Assembly (NCBI GenBank): GCA_021205205.1
Contig: JAJPXY010000065.1
Span: 1 to 48,329 of the forward strand
Source: Clostridiales bacterium
GTDB taxonomy: Bacteria; Bacillota; Clostridia; Oscillospirales; Oscillospiraceae
DNA length: 48,329 nt
Direction: 5' to 3'
Shown here: positions 11,442 through 19,279 of the stretch, one piece after another
Layout of the letters: every line of letters begins with the position of its first letter
Numbering within the stretch: position 1 is the first letter of the stretch
Notes under the pieces: model-generated
Database searches by the model: none
What the model was told of the DNA's origin: nothing
What the model saw: the letters and a program-made list of their open reading frames with translations, nothing else
Made by a program: the position numbers and the translations under genes

Positions 11442-12980
11442 TCAGCCCTTGTCCATTGCCTTGGCTTTTTCAAACTCGTCCTGGATCTCCTGGGAAGGCT
11501 CCGCCGTAGCCAGGGACACCACGAAGCACAGCAGCAGACCCACCAGGAAGCCCGGCAGCAGCTCGTAAATGCCGAACACGCCGCCCATGGGGCTGATGAG
11601 GTACTCCCAGATAAAGACCATCGCGCCGCCGCCGACCATACCGGCAATGGCGCCCCAGCGGTTGCAGCGCTTCCAGAACAGGGCGCACAGCATCACCGGG
11701 CCAAAGGCGCCGCCGAAACCGGCCCAGGCGAAGGAGACGATGCCGAACACGGAGCTGTTGGGGTCCCGGGCGAAGATCACGGCGATAATTGCAATGACCA
11801 GCAGAGTGCCCCGGGCCATCAGCATGGTCTGCTTTTCGTTCAGCTTCAGGCCAAACACGCCGTGGATGATGTTCTCCGAGATGGAGGAGGACGCCGCCAG
11901 CAGCTGGGAGTCGCAGGTGGACATGGTGCAGGCCAGGATACCCGCCAGCACCACACCGGCCAACAGGGCGGGCAGGATGCCAAAGCCGGAGAGGTACTGG
12001 GCGATGCCGATGACGGCCCGCTCGGAGTCAGCCAGCTCCTCCAAGATGCCCACATGGGTCAGGGCGCGGGCCACCACGCCCACGCAGATGGCGATGCCCA
12101 TGGCGATGAACACCCAGACGGTGCCCACCCGGCGGCTGAGCTTGATTTTCTCCGGGTCCTCGATGGCCATGAACCGGAGCAGGATGTGAGGCATACCAAA
12201 GTAGCCCAGGCCCCAGGCCATTGTGGAGATGATGGTCAGCAGACCGCCGTAAGAGGTGGAAGTGCCAGTGGCGAAGTCGTGGGTGTTGAGCAGGTCGATG
12301 TAACCGGGCAGGGAAGTAGCGTAGCTGGTGACTTCACCCACGCCGCCTCAGCAGGCCACGCCAAAGCACAGCACCGCGATCAGCGCCACCGTCATGACGA
12401 TGGACTGGACGAAGTCCGTCAGCGAGGCGGCCCGGAAACCGCCGGCGGCGGTGTAGGCGATGATGACGATGGCGGAAATAATCATGGCCAGCACATAGTC
12501 GATGCCGAACAGTGAAGAGAACAGCTTGCCGCAGGCGGAGAAGCCGGATGCGGTGTAGGGGATGAAGAACACCACGATGACCAGGGCGGAGATGCCCAGC
12601 AGGATGTGGCTGCTGTCCCGGAACCGGTTCTCGAAGAAGTCCGGGATGGTGACGGAGTTATTCAGGGCGGAGTAGTGGCGCAGCCGCTTGGCCACGATGA
12701 GCCAGTTGAAGTAGGTGCCGATGCCCAGGCCCAGAGCGGTCCAGAACACATCGCAGATACCGGCAGCATAGGCCACGCCGGGCAGACCCATCAGCAGCCA
12801 GGAGGACATATCCGACGCCTCGGCGCTCATGGCGGTGACCAGCGGTCCCATCTTGCGCCCGCCCAGGTAGTAGTCGCCCACGGTGCGGTTGCCGCCCGCG
12901 CAGCGGAAGCCCAGGTAGAGCAGGAACGCCAGGTAGCGGATGATGGCGATCACCATGCAGATAGTGGATGAAGATAACAT
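11442..12980 (-). pseudogene. putP: Sodium/proline symporter PutP, interrupted by an in-frame TGA
   Basis: Read through, this is a full-length (512-residue) member of the sodium:solute symporter family that imports proline with Na+. N-terminal landmarks are YYLGGRKMGPLVTAMSAEAS and DMSSWLLMGLPG. Later ones are MAWGLGYFGMPHILLRFMA and SFAWAGFGGAFGPVML, all typical of PutP. Codon 211 is TGA (12350-12348), within GVAC-stop-GGVGEV, while the frame is open on both sides. In E. coli PutP this position is an ordinary residue of the ISVGGFG segment, so selenocysteine is unlikely. A nonsense mutation or a base-call error fits better. A GTG at 12341 could restart translation but has no clear binding site. 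The gene has its own promoter and terminator, and a TetR gene lies upstream. Confidence 0.88.
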
Positions 12981-13016
12981 AGGTATTGATTCCTCTTTTC
13001 TCCCAAAATTAGTTCT

Positions 13017-13045
13017 ATTTTACGCTCTTGAGGAAGGGGAGTCAA
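13017..13045 (-). promoter_or_regulatory. putP promoter
   Basis: On the minus strand, TTGACT (13045-13040), 17 bases and TAAAAT (13022-13017) make a strong sigma-A promoter about 37 bases ahead of the putP ATG. The repeat pair at 13049-13072 abuts its -35 box. Confidence 0.8.
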
Positions 13046-13048
13046 TAC

Positions 13049-13072
13049 AGAACGAATTACGGAACGAACTAC
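13049..13072. repeat. Tandem 12-bp repeat next to the putP -35 box
   Basis: AGAACGAATTAC (13049-13060) is followed directly by GGAACGAACTAC (13061-13072), with 10 of 12 bases identical. The position, just upstream of a strong -35 element, suits an activator or repressor site. This is inference. Confidence 0.6.
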
Positions 13073-13097
13073 AGACTTTTTTAGAATCAATTTCTTA

Positions 13098-13121
13098 TTT
13101 TCATTGAAATTTCAACGAAAA
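13098..13121. promoter_or_regulatory. 24-bp near-perfect palindrome, candidate operator
   Basis: The core TTGAAATTTCAA (13104-13115) is a perfect 12-bp palindrome. It extends to 24 bp (TTTTC at one end, GAAAA at the other) with only one mismatched pair. It lies between the tetR stop codon and the putP promoter. The symmetry and size suit a dimeric TetR-type repressor, but the partner is unproven. Confidence 0.6.
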
Positions 13122-13182
13122 AAAGCTGTACGTTTTACCAAATATGGAATAGGGGAAAGGGAAAACTTTTTGCCGTGACGCC

Positions 13183-13779
13183 TCATCGGTACACCTCGCC
13201 CCGCAGCTGGTGCAGCAGCAGCGGCATCATCTCCCGGCCATAGGCCGCCAGGGAGTATTCCCCGCCCCGGATGCACCAGTCGTAGATCAGCGCCCGCTCA
13301 CACATGGCGTAAATGCGGCTGACCTCCGCCGGGGAGCGGGCGGCAGTGATTTGGCCCCGGGCCTGGCCCTCGGCGGCGATGCTCCGCAGCAGCTTGTAGT
13401 AGACCCTGCCCTGGTCCATCAGATGCCGCTCGCCGGAGGTGGTCAGCTGGGTGGCGTACATCCGGCTCATCAGCTCCACCGAGATGCTGCTCTCGATAAA
13501 GGCGAACAGCTCCCGGTTCAGGTAGAGCAGCTTTTCAAAGCTGTCCATCTGGGGGTCCATCTCCTCCATCAGCTCCTCGTACTTGTCGTCAAACAGGGAG
13601 GACAGGGAGGAGAGCAGCCCGTCTTTTCCGCTGAAATAGTGGTAAAAGGAGCCTTTGGATGTGCCGCTGGCGGCGATGATCTCGTCCACGGTGGTTTCGT
13701 CGTAGCCCTGCTCGTAAAAGAGCTTCCAAGCGGCGCTGACGATTTTGCGCCGGGTATTGCGGTTGCTTTTCTTAGCCAT
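13183..13779 (-). CDS. TetR/AcrR family transcriptional regulator
   Basis: A 198-residue regulator. Residues 8-54 form the TetR helix-turn-helix: NTRRKIVSAAWKLFYEQGYD, TTVDEIIAASGTSKGSFYHYF, then SGKDGLL. The remainder is a helical ligand-binding domain with no recognisable ligand signature. GGAGGCG precedes the ATG. A TGGTATACT extended -10 element lies about 40 bases upstream on the minus strand. The next gene downstream on the same strand is the disrupted putP, about 200 bases away, with a palindrome and a tandem repeat in between. Control of putP or of itself is therefore plausible but not shown. Confidence 0.93.
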   Translation of the reverse strand: MAKKSNRNTRRKIVSAAWKLFYEQGYDETTVDEIIAASGTSKGSFYHYFSGKDGLLSSLSSLFDDKYEELMEEMDPQMDSFEKLLYLNRELFAFIESSISVELMSRMYATQLTTSGERHLMDQGRVYYKLLRSIAAEGQARGQITAARSPAEVSRIYAMCERALIYDWCIRGGEYSLAAYGREMMPLLLHQLRGEVYR

Positions 13780-13934
13780 AAAGCGCGCCTCCTGTCCTCA
13801 GATTTGTTTCACCTACAGTATACCACATTTTTATGAAAATGGGGCCGGGGAATGGCCCTTTGGGGAAACTTTTCTGCCGACCGGTTCGCCCCAGAGAGGA
13901 GGGGTTTCACCGCAATTTTTAGCGGAAACGCCAG

Positions 13935-13962
13935 TTTACTTTATACGGTTTGGCTGTATAAT
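13935..13962 (+). promoter_or_regulatory. dapF-murE promoter
   Basis: TTTACT (13935-13940), a 16-base spacer and a perfect TATAAT (13957-13962) lie about 65 bases ahead of the dapF ATG. Confidence 0.65.
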
Positions 13963-14027
13963 AGATAGTGTTGCATACTCTGCGTGCGCACCTGCTGCGC
14001 GCCGCCCCAAATCAGGAGGGACAACAA

Positions 14028-14852
14028 ATGAAATTTACAAAAATGCACGGCTGCGGCAATGACTATATCTATGTGGACTGTACCAAAGCGCCGCTGGCTG
14101 ACCCCAACGGTACGGCTCTCCGGCTCAGCGACCGGCACTTCGGCATCGGCTCCGACGGGCTGATCCTGATTTGCCCCTCCAACAAGGGCGACTTCCGAAT
14201 GCGGATGTACAACGCCGACGGCAGCGAAGGGGCCATGTGCGGCAACGGCATCCGCTGCGTGGCGAAGTTCTGCTACGACAAGGGCCTGACCGACAAGACC
14301 CGCCTGGCGGTGGAGACCAATGCCGGGATGAAGTACCTGGACCTGACGGTGGAGAACGGCCAGGTCTCCAATGTCCGGGTGGACATGGGCGCGCCGGGCC
14401 TGGCGGCGGCGGAAATTCCCGTTGTCGGTCTGGGCGACACAGTAATCGGCCAGCCGGTGAACGTGGCCGGGCAGGATTGGGTCATGACCTGCGTTTCCAT
14501 GGGTAACCCTCACGCCGTGGTCTGGTGCAACGACGTGGACGGACTGGACATCGACAAGGTCGGCCCCCAGTTCGAGAACCACCCCATGTTCCCCGACCGG
14601 GTGAACACTGAGTTCGTCCGTGTCATTGACCGGCAGAACGTCCAGATGCGGGTCTGGGAGCGGGGCGCAGGGGAGACCTGGGCCTGCGGCACCGGGGCTT
14701 GCGCCACGGCGGTGGCCTGTGTTCAGAACGGCTTGACCGATAAGAACGTCACCGTCCACCTGCGGGGCGGCGATTTGGAAATCGAAGTCACCGACGGCAG
14801 CGTCTTTATGACCGGCCCTGCCGTCACCGTGTTCGAGGGCGAGTGCGACTGA
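14028..14852 (+). CDS. dapF: Diaminopimelate epimerase
   Basis: A 274-residue, cofactor-independent epimerase. It converts LL- to meso-diaminopimelate, for lysine synthesis and for the peptidoglycan stem peptide. The two catalytic cysteines are visible in EGAMCGNGIRC (C71) and in WACGTGACAT (C220). The N-terminal MHGCGNDY motif is also canonical. The ATG at 14028 follows a strong AGGAGGG and begins the conserved MKFTKMHG; an in-frame ATG 60 bases earlier is not used by the family. murE follows after 56 bases on the same strand. This fits a short peptidoglycan-precursor operon in which DapF makes the amino acid that MurE adds. Confidence 0.97.
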   Translation: MKFTKMHGCGNDYIYVDCTKAPLADPNGTALRLSDRHFGIGSDGLILICPSNKGDFRMRMYNADGSEGAMCGNGIRCVAKFCYDKGLTDKTRLAVETNAGMKYLDLTVENGQVSNVRVDMGAPGLAAAEIPVVGLGDTVIGQPVNVAGQDWVMTCVSMGNPHAVVWCNDVDGLDIDKVGPQFENHPMFPDRVNTEFVRVIDRQNVQMRVWERGAGETWACGTGACATAVACVQNGLTDKNVTVHLRGGDLEIEVTDGSVFMTGPAVTVFEGECD

Positions 14853-14908
14853 GGCGCTTCCCCTGTTTCAACGATTCACCATAAACAATATATAAGAGGT
14901 ATTTATCC

Positions 14909-16372
14909 ATGAAACTGATCGACCTGGTCTTTCGCATGAACTACACCCTGGTACAGGGTTCCCTGGACAGCGACATTTCCGAGCTGGTCTACGACTCCCG
15001 GAAGGCTGTCCCCGGCTGCATTTTCATCTGTATGCCCGGCGCGGTGACAGACGGCCACCAGTATATCCCCGACGTGCTGGCAAAGGGCGCGGCGGCGGTG
15101 GTGGTGGAGCACCCCGTGGAGGTGCCGGAGGAAGTCACCGTCATCGAGGTGGAAAACGCCCGGCTGGCCCTGGCGGAGTTGTCCGCCGCCTGGTTCGGCC
15201 ACCCGGCGGAGAAGCTGACCACCATCGGCGTCACCGGCACCAAGGGCAAGACCACCACCACCTATATGATCAAGGGCATCCTGGAGAAGTCCGGCCTGCC
15301 CACCGGCCTCATCGGCACCATCGAGGTCATCATCGGCGACAAACACATCCACGCCGTCAACACCACCCCGGAGAGCTACCTGGTGCAGCAGTACTTTGCG
15401 GAGATGGTGGACGCCGGTCTTAAATACGTGGTCATGGAGGTCTCCTCCCAGGCCCTCAAGCTGGACCGGGTCTCCGGCTTCACCTACGATTACGGCATCT
15501 TCACCAACCTGGAGCCGGACCATATCGGCCCCGGCGAGCACGAGAGCATGGAGGAGTATATCGCCTGTAAGGGGCTGCTGTTCCAGCGGTGCAAAATCGG
15601 TCTGGCCAACGCCGAGGCCGACTACTTGGAGCAGGTCATGGCGGACCATACCTGCCAGCTGGAGACCTTCGGCATGGGCGAGAACGCCGACCTGCGGGCG
15701 GTGAACGTCCAGCGCATCCACCAGCCCGGCTATCTGGGCGTCTCCTACGACCTGACGGGGCTGGAGAACTACGCCGTCCGGGTGGACATCCCCGGCGACT
15801 TCACCGTGTACAACTCCCTGGCGGCCATCGCTCTGTGCCGCCACCTGGGGGTCAGCCGGGAGAACGTACTGGCCGCGCTGGACACCATCCAGGTCAAGGG
15901 GCGGCTGGAGATTTATCCCACTCCCGGCCAGTACACCATGATGATCGACTACGCCCACAACGCCATGAGCCTGGAGGCTTTGCTGACCAACATCCGGGCC
16001 TATGGCCCCAAGCGCATCATCTGTCTGTTCGGCTGCGGCGGCAACCGGGCCAAGAGCCGCCGGTACGAGATGGGCGAGGCGTCCTCTAGGCTGGCTGACC
16101 TGACCGTGGTCACCAGCGACAATCCCCGTTTCGAGGAGCCGATGGACATCATCAACGACATCCTCACCGGCGTCGCCAAGGCGGACGGGGCCTATGTCAC
16201 CATCCCGGACCGGAAGGAGGCCATCGCCTACTGCATGAGCATCGGCCAGGCCGGGGACATCATCATTCTGGCGGGCAAGGGCCACGAGGACTACCAGGAG
16301 ATTCGCGGCGTGAAGTACCCCATGGATGAGCGGGTGCTCGTTGAGGAGATCATTCAGGAGGCAAAGCAATGA
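14909..16372 (+). CDS. murE: UDP-MurNAc-L-Ala-D-Glu : meso-diaminopimelate ligase
   Basis: A 487-residue Mur ligase. It adds the third amino acid to the cytoplasmic peptidoglycan precursor at the cost of ATP. The N-terminal domain binds the UDP nucleotide (YDSRKAVPGCIFI, about 28-40). The P-loop is GVTGTKGKTTTT (107-118). The conserved YAHN motif lies in the central domain. SDNPRFEEP in the C-terminal domain is the DNPR motif that marks enzymes adding meso-diaminopimelate; lysine-adding enzymes differ there. This agrees with dapF next door. A small membrane-peptide gene overlaps the stop codon by four bases (ATGA), implying coupled translation. Confidence 0.96.
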   Translation: MKLIDLVFRMNYTLVQGSLDSDISELVYDSRKAVPGCIFICMPGAVTDGHQYIPDVLAKGAAAVVVEHPVEVPEEVTVIEVENARLALAELSAAWFGHPAEKLTTIGVTGTKGKTTTTYMIKGILEKSGLPTGLIGTIEVIIGDKHIHAVNTTPESYLVQQYFAEMVDAGLKYVVMEVSSQALKLDRVSGFTYDYGIFTNLEPDHIGPGEHESMEEYIACKGLLFQRCKIGLANAEADYLEQVMADHTCQLETFGMGENADLRAVNVQRIHQPGYLGVSYDLTGLENYAVRVDIPGDFTVYNSLAAIALCRHLGVSRENVLAALDTIQVKGRLEIYPTPGQYTMMIDYAHNAMSLEALLTNIRAYGPKRIICLFGCGGNRAKSRRYEMGEASSRLADLTVVTSDNPRFEEPMDIINDILTGVAKADGAYVTIPDRKEAIAYCMSIGQAGDIIILAGKGHEDYQEIRGVKYPMDERVLVEEIIQEAKQ

Positions 16373-16533
16373 CGATTCCCGGACTGGTGGAGTTATATCT
16401 GCTGATTTCTGTGGTGATACTGGTTTTGGGCATTTTCCGAAAAATGCTCAAGCTGGTGATTTTCGCCGCCGTGCTGCTCCTGCTGTGGGGCGGCGCGTCC
16501 GGCGCGCTGACGGCGTTGCTTGCCGCCATGTAG
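16369..16533 (+). CDS. 54-residue membrane peptide coupled to murE
   Basis: The ATG overlaps the murE stop (ATGA). The peptide starts MTIPGLVELYLLIS and has one or two hydrophobic stretches (residues 8-24 and 31-52) separated by a basic FRKMLK turn at 25-30. It ends ALTALLAAM. I do not recognise it. The overlap, an uninterrupted reading frame and sensible membrane topology argue that it is real. A role near cell-wall synthesis is only a guess from position. Confidence 0.6.
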   Translation: MTIPGLVELYLLISVVILVLGIFRKMLKLVIFAAVLLLLWGGASGALTALLAAM

Positions 16534-16601
16534 CTTGTACATCCCCGTGTGCGGGGAGAGGGGAGACTCTGTCCCGACACACGACGCAAATTTTCAAACG
16601 A

Positions 16602-16637
16602 AATCCGCCGGGAACCCCTTGCGTTTCCCGGCGGATT
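16602..16637 (+). terminator. Hairpin after the murE operon, weak terminator
   Basis: A perfect 13-bp stem (AATCCGCCGGGAA, 16602-16614, with 16625-16637) has a 10-base loop. No T-run follows on the plus strand, so as a terminator it is incomplete. Its loop and right arm overlap the tRNA promoter. Confidence 0.5.
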
Positions 16638-16647
16638 GTGGCATAAT
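16619..16647 (+). promoter_or_regulatory. tRNA-Ser promoter
   Basis: TTGCGT (16619-16624), 17 bases and CATAAT (16642-16647) lie 17 bases ahead of the tRNA. The -35 box sits in the loop of the hairpin at 16602-16637. Confidence 0.65.
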
Positions 16648-16664
16648 AACCTACTGTGAGAACT

Positions 16665-16753
16665 GGAGTGGTATCGAAGTGGTCATAACGGGACTGACTC
16701 GAAATCGGTTGTACCTTTGGGTACCGTGGGTTCGAATCCCACCCACTCCGCCA
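16665..16753 (+). tRNA. tRNA-Ser(CGA)
   Basis: An 89-base class II tRNA. The acceptor stem is GGAGTGG/CCACTCC, and CCA is encoded. The anticodon loop CTCGAAA gives anticodon CGA (codon UCG). The long variable arm is GTACC-TTTG-GGTAC, and the T arm TGGGTTCGAATCCCA is canonical. Confidence 0.97.
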
Positions 16754-16759
16754 AAAAAA

Positions 16760-16785
16760 GGTCGCAGGCGTTTTTGCCTGCGACC
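16760..16785. terminator. Bidirectional terminator after tRNA-Ser
   Basis: A perfect 10-bp stem (GGTCGCAGGC with GCCTGCGACC) encloses GTTTTT. It is preceded by seven A and followed by five T. It can stop the tRNA transcript and, on the other strand, the genes ending at 16824. Confidence 0.93.
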
Positions 16786-16823
16786 TTTTTGCGTTTTGAT
16801 GTATAAAATGCGGCAGGAGGCGC

Positions 16824-17075
16824 TCACCGCCGGGCCAGCCAGTTCACCAGCATCAGCAGCACGCACGACCCGATGATGGAGACGATGAGACTGGCGATCC
16901 AGCCGGTGGCATAAAAGCCGATGAGGGCAAAGAGAAAGTTGCCCAGGGCGGAACCCGCCACGCCGACCACGATGTTGCGCAGCATGGAACCGGGCTGGTT
17001 CATGATCATCCCGGCGATCCAGCCGATGGCCGCGCCGCAAATCAGCATCCAAATCAGAGATAACAGAGATAACAT
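16824..17075 (-). CDS. GlsB/YeaQ/YmgE family small membrane protein
   Basis: An 83-residue, very hydrophobic protein of the transglycosylase-associated (YeaQ/YmgE) family. The conserved GAAIGWIAGMIM and glycine-rich NIVVGVAGSALGNFL segments are present, with three membrane helices (about 5-25, 33-53 and 57-80). The biochemical role of the family is unsettled; some members respond to stress. A second small membrane protein gene lies just upstream on the same strand, and the pair may be co-transcribed. Confidence 0.88.
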   Translation of the reverse strand: MLSLLSLIWMLICGAAIGWIAGMIMNQPGSMLRNIVVGVAGSALGNFLFALIGFYATGWIASLIVSIIGSCVLLMLVNWLARR

Positions 17076-17117
17076 AGGTACAAACCTCCTTGTAGGGTCA
17101 ATTCAGACAAAACCGTC

Positions 17118-17372
17118 TCACCAGGACTTCCCCATGTAGTTGAGGATGGCAAAGACGATGCCCACAATGCAGTACAACCGCACCACCAGCAGCAGCAGAC
17201 GGTACAGCATCCACACCAGGGGCAAAAAGCTGAGCAGCGTAGCGGCGGCGTTCAGCAGGAAACGAGCGGCGACCCAGACCACCAGGTAAAGGACGATGCT
17301 GATGGCCAGATTGACGCTGTCCTTGCAGCGGACGGTGTTGGAAAGGGGAAACCAGACGCGAAAAGCATTCAT
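17118..17372 (-). CDS. Small membrane protein, unknown
   Basis: An 84-residue protein I cannot assign. After a polar start (MNAFRVWFPLSNTVRCKDS) it is hydrophobic almost throughout, with two to three probable helices (about 20-42, 45-66 and 67-80). An AGGAGGG ribosome binding site precedes the ATG. It ends 42 bases upstream of the YeaQ-type gene. YggT-like proteins have a similar size, but no diagnostic motif is present. Confidence 0.7.
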   Translation of the reverse strand: MNAFRVWFPLSNTVRCKDSVNLAISIVLYLVVWVAARFLLNAAATLLSFLPLVWMLYRLLLLVVRLYCIVGIVFAILNYMGKSW

Positions 17373-17462
17373 TGCAAACCCTCCTTTGTGTCCATTATAC
17401 CGGAATCGTTGGGAAACGCAAGGAATTTCATCATTTTTTCATCTTCGCGGCCCCGAAATACC

Positions 17463-18224
17463 TCAGCCCACAGATTCAGCGTCCGCCAGGGGGACCACGT
17501 CGTCACAGAGGACGCGAATGTGATAGCCCTGGTGTTCCACGTCCATGTGCAGGTGTCCGCAGTACCAGTAACGAAAGGACGTGGCGGCATAGACCTGGTC
17601 CAGATAGACGCAGGTCGGATCCGGCGTATAGGCTTTGCCACAGACCGGAGTGATCAGCGATTGGGGCAGGGTGTGGGTCAGGATGTAATCCGCCCGGTTG
17701 CCGTGGCGGGCGAGGGTGGCTAGGCCGTGGGCCATCTCCTCCCCGCTGGGGATCTCCTCCGGCCACCAGTCCAGCCCCTCCTGCCGGTACTCCCTGTCGT
17801 GAGAGGCCGCGCCGCCCATGACCCAGAAGGTGCGCCCGTCGATGGTGAAATACTCGCCCCGTTTCAGGTGCAGGACGTTTTCCGCCAGCGGGTGGACGTT
17901 GACCAGCCCACCGTTCCACTTCTTGACCGGCTGGCCGTACCAGAAAGGATGGTTGTCGTGGTTCCCGTCCAGCCAGAGGACGGTGTAAGGGCGCTGAGCC
18001 AGCCACTCGCTCCAGTTGAGGTAGTTTTTCCGGTCATGCCGCGCGTATTTGTCTGGGAGAAACTCCGATTCCGGGGTGGTATCCGAGAAGGCGAAAGGCA
18101 GCCCGAAGTCCCCACAGATGATGACATAGTCGGAGCGGGTCAGGGTTTTCCCAGCCGGAAACCGACGGTTGGACAGCTTTGTGATGTCCATTCCGCCGTG
18201 GACGTCGCCAGTCAGATAAATCAT
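17463..18224 (-). CDS. Metallophosphoesterase family protein
   Basis: A 253-residue calcineurin-like phosphoesterase with the full set of metal-binding motifs: GDVHG (6-10), GDFG, the catalytic GNHDN, and GHLHMD near the C-terminus. Compared with YfcE-type enzymes it carries extra sequence between the motifs. Proteins of this length act on varied phosphoesters, so the substrate is unknown. GGAGGCG precedes the ATG. The upstream neighbour on the same strand is tsaD, 44 bases away. Confidence 0.9.
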   Translation of the reverse strand: MIYLTGDVHGGMDITKLSNRRFPAGKTLTRSDYVIICGDFGLPFAFSDTTPESEFLPDKYARHDRKNYLNWSEWLAQRPYTVLWLDGNHDNHPFWYGQPVKKWNGGLVNVHPLAENVLHLKRGEYFTIDGRTFWVMGGAASHDREYRQEGLDWWPEEIPSGEEMAHGLATLARHGNRADYILTHTLPQSLITPVCGKAYTPDPTCVYLDQVYAATSFRYWYCGHLHMDVEHQGYHIRVLCDDVVPLADAESVG

Positions 18225-18268
18225 GGGGAACGCCTCCTTTCTGTTTCATCAAACCGCGTGGGCGATGT

Positions 18269-19279
18269 TCACCCCACGCCCACGTTTTTGTTGGCGTAGC
18301 CGTTCAGTTCCATCCCGGCGGTGTGGCCCGCCAGGTACTCATAGTACCCCTGGCAGCCGATCATGGCCCCGTTGTCCCCGCAGAGGGACAGCTTGGGGAG
18401 GTAGAGAGTGTCGCCGCTCGCCCGGCAGGCCCGCTCCAGCTGGGCGCGGATGGTGGAGTTAGCGGCCACGCCTCCTGCGGCGGCGATTTTCCCGTAGCCC
18501 AGCGACTGTGCGGCGGCCATGGTCCGGGGGACCAGCTCGTCGGATACCGCCTGGGCGAAGCTGGCGGCGAAGGAGGGCAGGTCCAGTTCCTCCCCCTTCT
18601 GCTGGGCGTTGTGAATCAGGTTCAGGGCGGCGGTTTTCAGGCCGGAAAAGGACATATCCAGCGGCGCGCCGTCCACCTTGGACCGGGGCAAGTGGTACTT
18701 TTTGGGGTCGCCGCCTTGGCTCAGTCGGTCCATGGGGCCGCCGCCGGGGTAGCCGATGCCCAGCACCCGGGCCACCTTGTCGAAGCACTCGCCCGCCGCG
18801 TCGTCTCGTGTCGCGCCCAGCAGCTCCATGTGGGTGTAATCCCGCACGTCCACGATGAGAGTGTTGCCGCCGGAGACGCACAGGCACAGGAAGGGCGGCT
18901 CCAAATCCGGGTGGGTCAGGTAGTTGGCGGCGATATGGCCCCGGATGTGGTGGACGGGGATCAAGGGCACGTTCAGCCCGTAGGCCACGCTCTTGGCGAA
19001 GTTGACCCCCACCAACACCGCACCAATCAGCCCCGGCGCGTAGGTGCAGGCCACCGCGTCGATGTCCTGTCGGGTGACGCCCGCTTGAATCAGCGCCTGG
19101 TCCGCCAGACCATAGATGGCCCCCAAATGTTTCCGGGAGGCGATTTCCGGTACCACGCCGCCGTAGATGGTGTGCATATCCACCTGAGAGGCGATGGCGT
19201 CGGAGAGGACGGTGCGCCCGTCCCGCACCACCGCCACGGCGGTCTCGTCGCAGGAGGATTCCACGGCCAGAATGTTCAA
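18269..19279 (-). CDS. tsaD: tRNA N6-adenosine threonylcarbamoyltransferase
   Basis: A 336-residue Kae1/TsaD protein. It transfers the threonylcarbamoyl group to A37 of tRNAs that read ANN codons, together with TsaB and TsaE, which are outside this window. ESSCDETAVAVV opens the ASKHA fold. The metal-binding HHIRGH motif is at H110, H111 and H115, and GGVAANSTIR follows later. The start is a TTG whose last bases form the rimI stop codon (TTGA overlap), with GGGAGGGAGC just upstream. This implies coupled translation from rimI. Confidence 0.97.
   Translation of the reverse strand: MNILAVESSCDETAVAVVRDGRTVLSDAIASQVDMHTIYGGVVPEIASRKHLGAIYGLADQALIQAGVTRQDIDAVACTYAPGLIGAVLVGVNFAKSVAYGLNVPLIPVHHIRGHIAANYLTHPDLEPPFLCLCVSGGNTLIVDVRDYTHMELLGATRDDAAGECFDKVARVLGIGYPGGGPMDRLSQGGDPKKYHLPRSKVDGAPLDMSFSGLKTAALNLIHNAQQKGEELDLPSFAASFAQAVSDELVPRTMAAAQSLGYGKIAAAGGVAANSTIRAQLERACRASGDTLYLPKLSLCGDNGAMIGCQGYYEYLAGHTAGMELNGYANKNVGVG

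Noticed and set aside
12324-12350. Selenocysteine insertion at the putP TGA
   Set aside because: The codon is not at a redox or catalytic position, the homologous residue is ordinary, and the downstream stem is too small to be a convincing SECIS.
13968-14027. An upstream start for dapF adding 20 residues
   Set aside because: The extension overlaps the promoter region and does not match the family. The ATG at 14028 has the AGGAGGG site and the conserved N-terminus.
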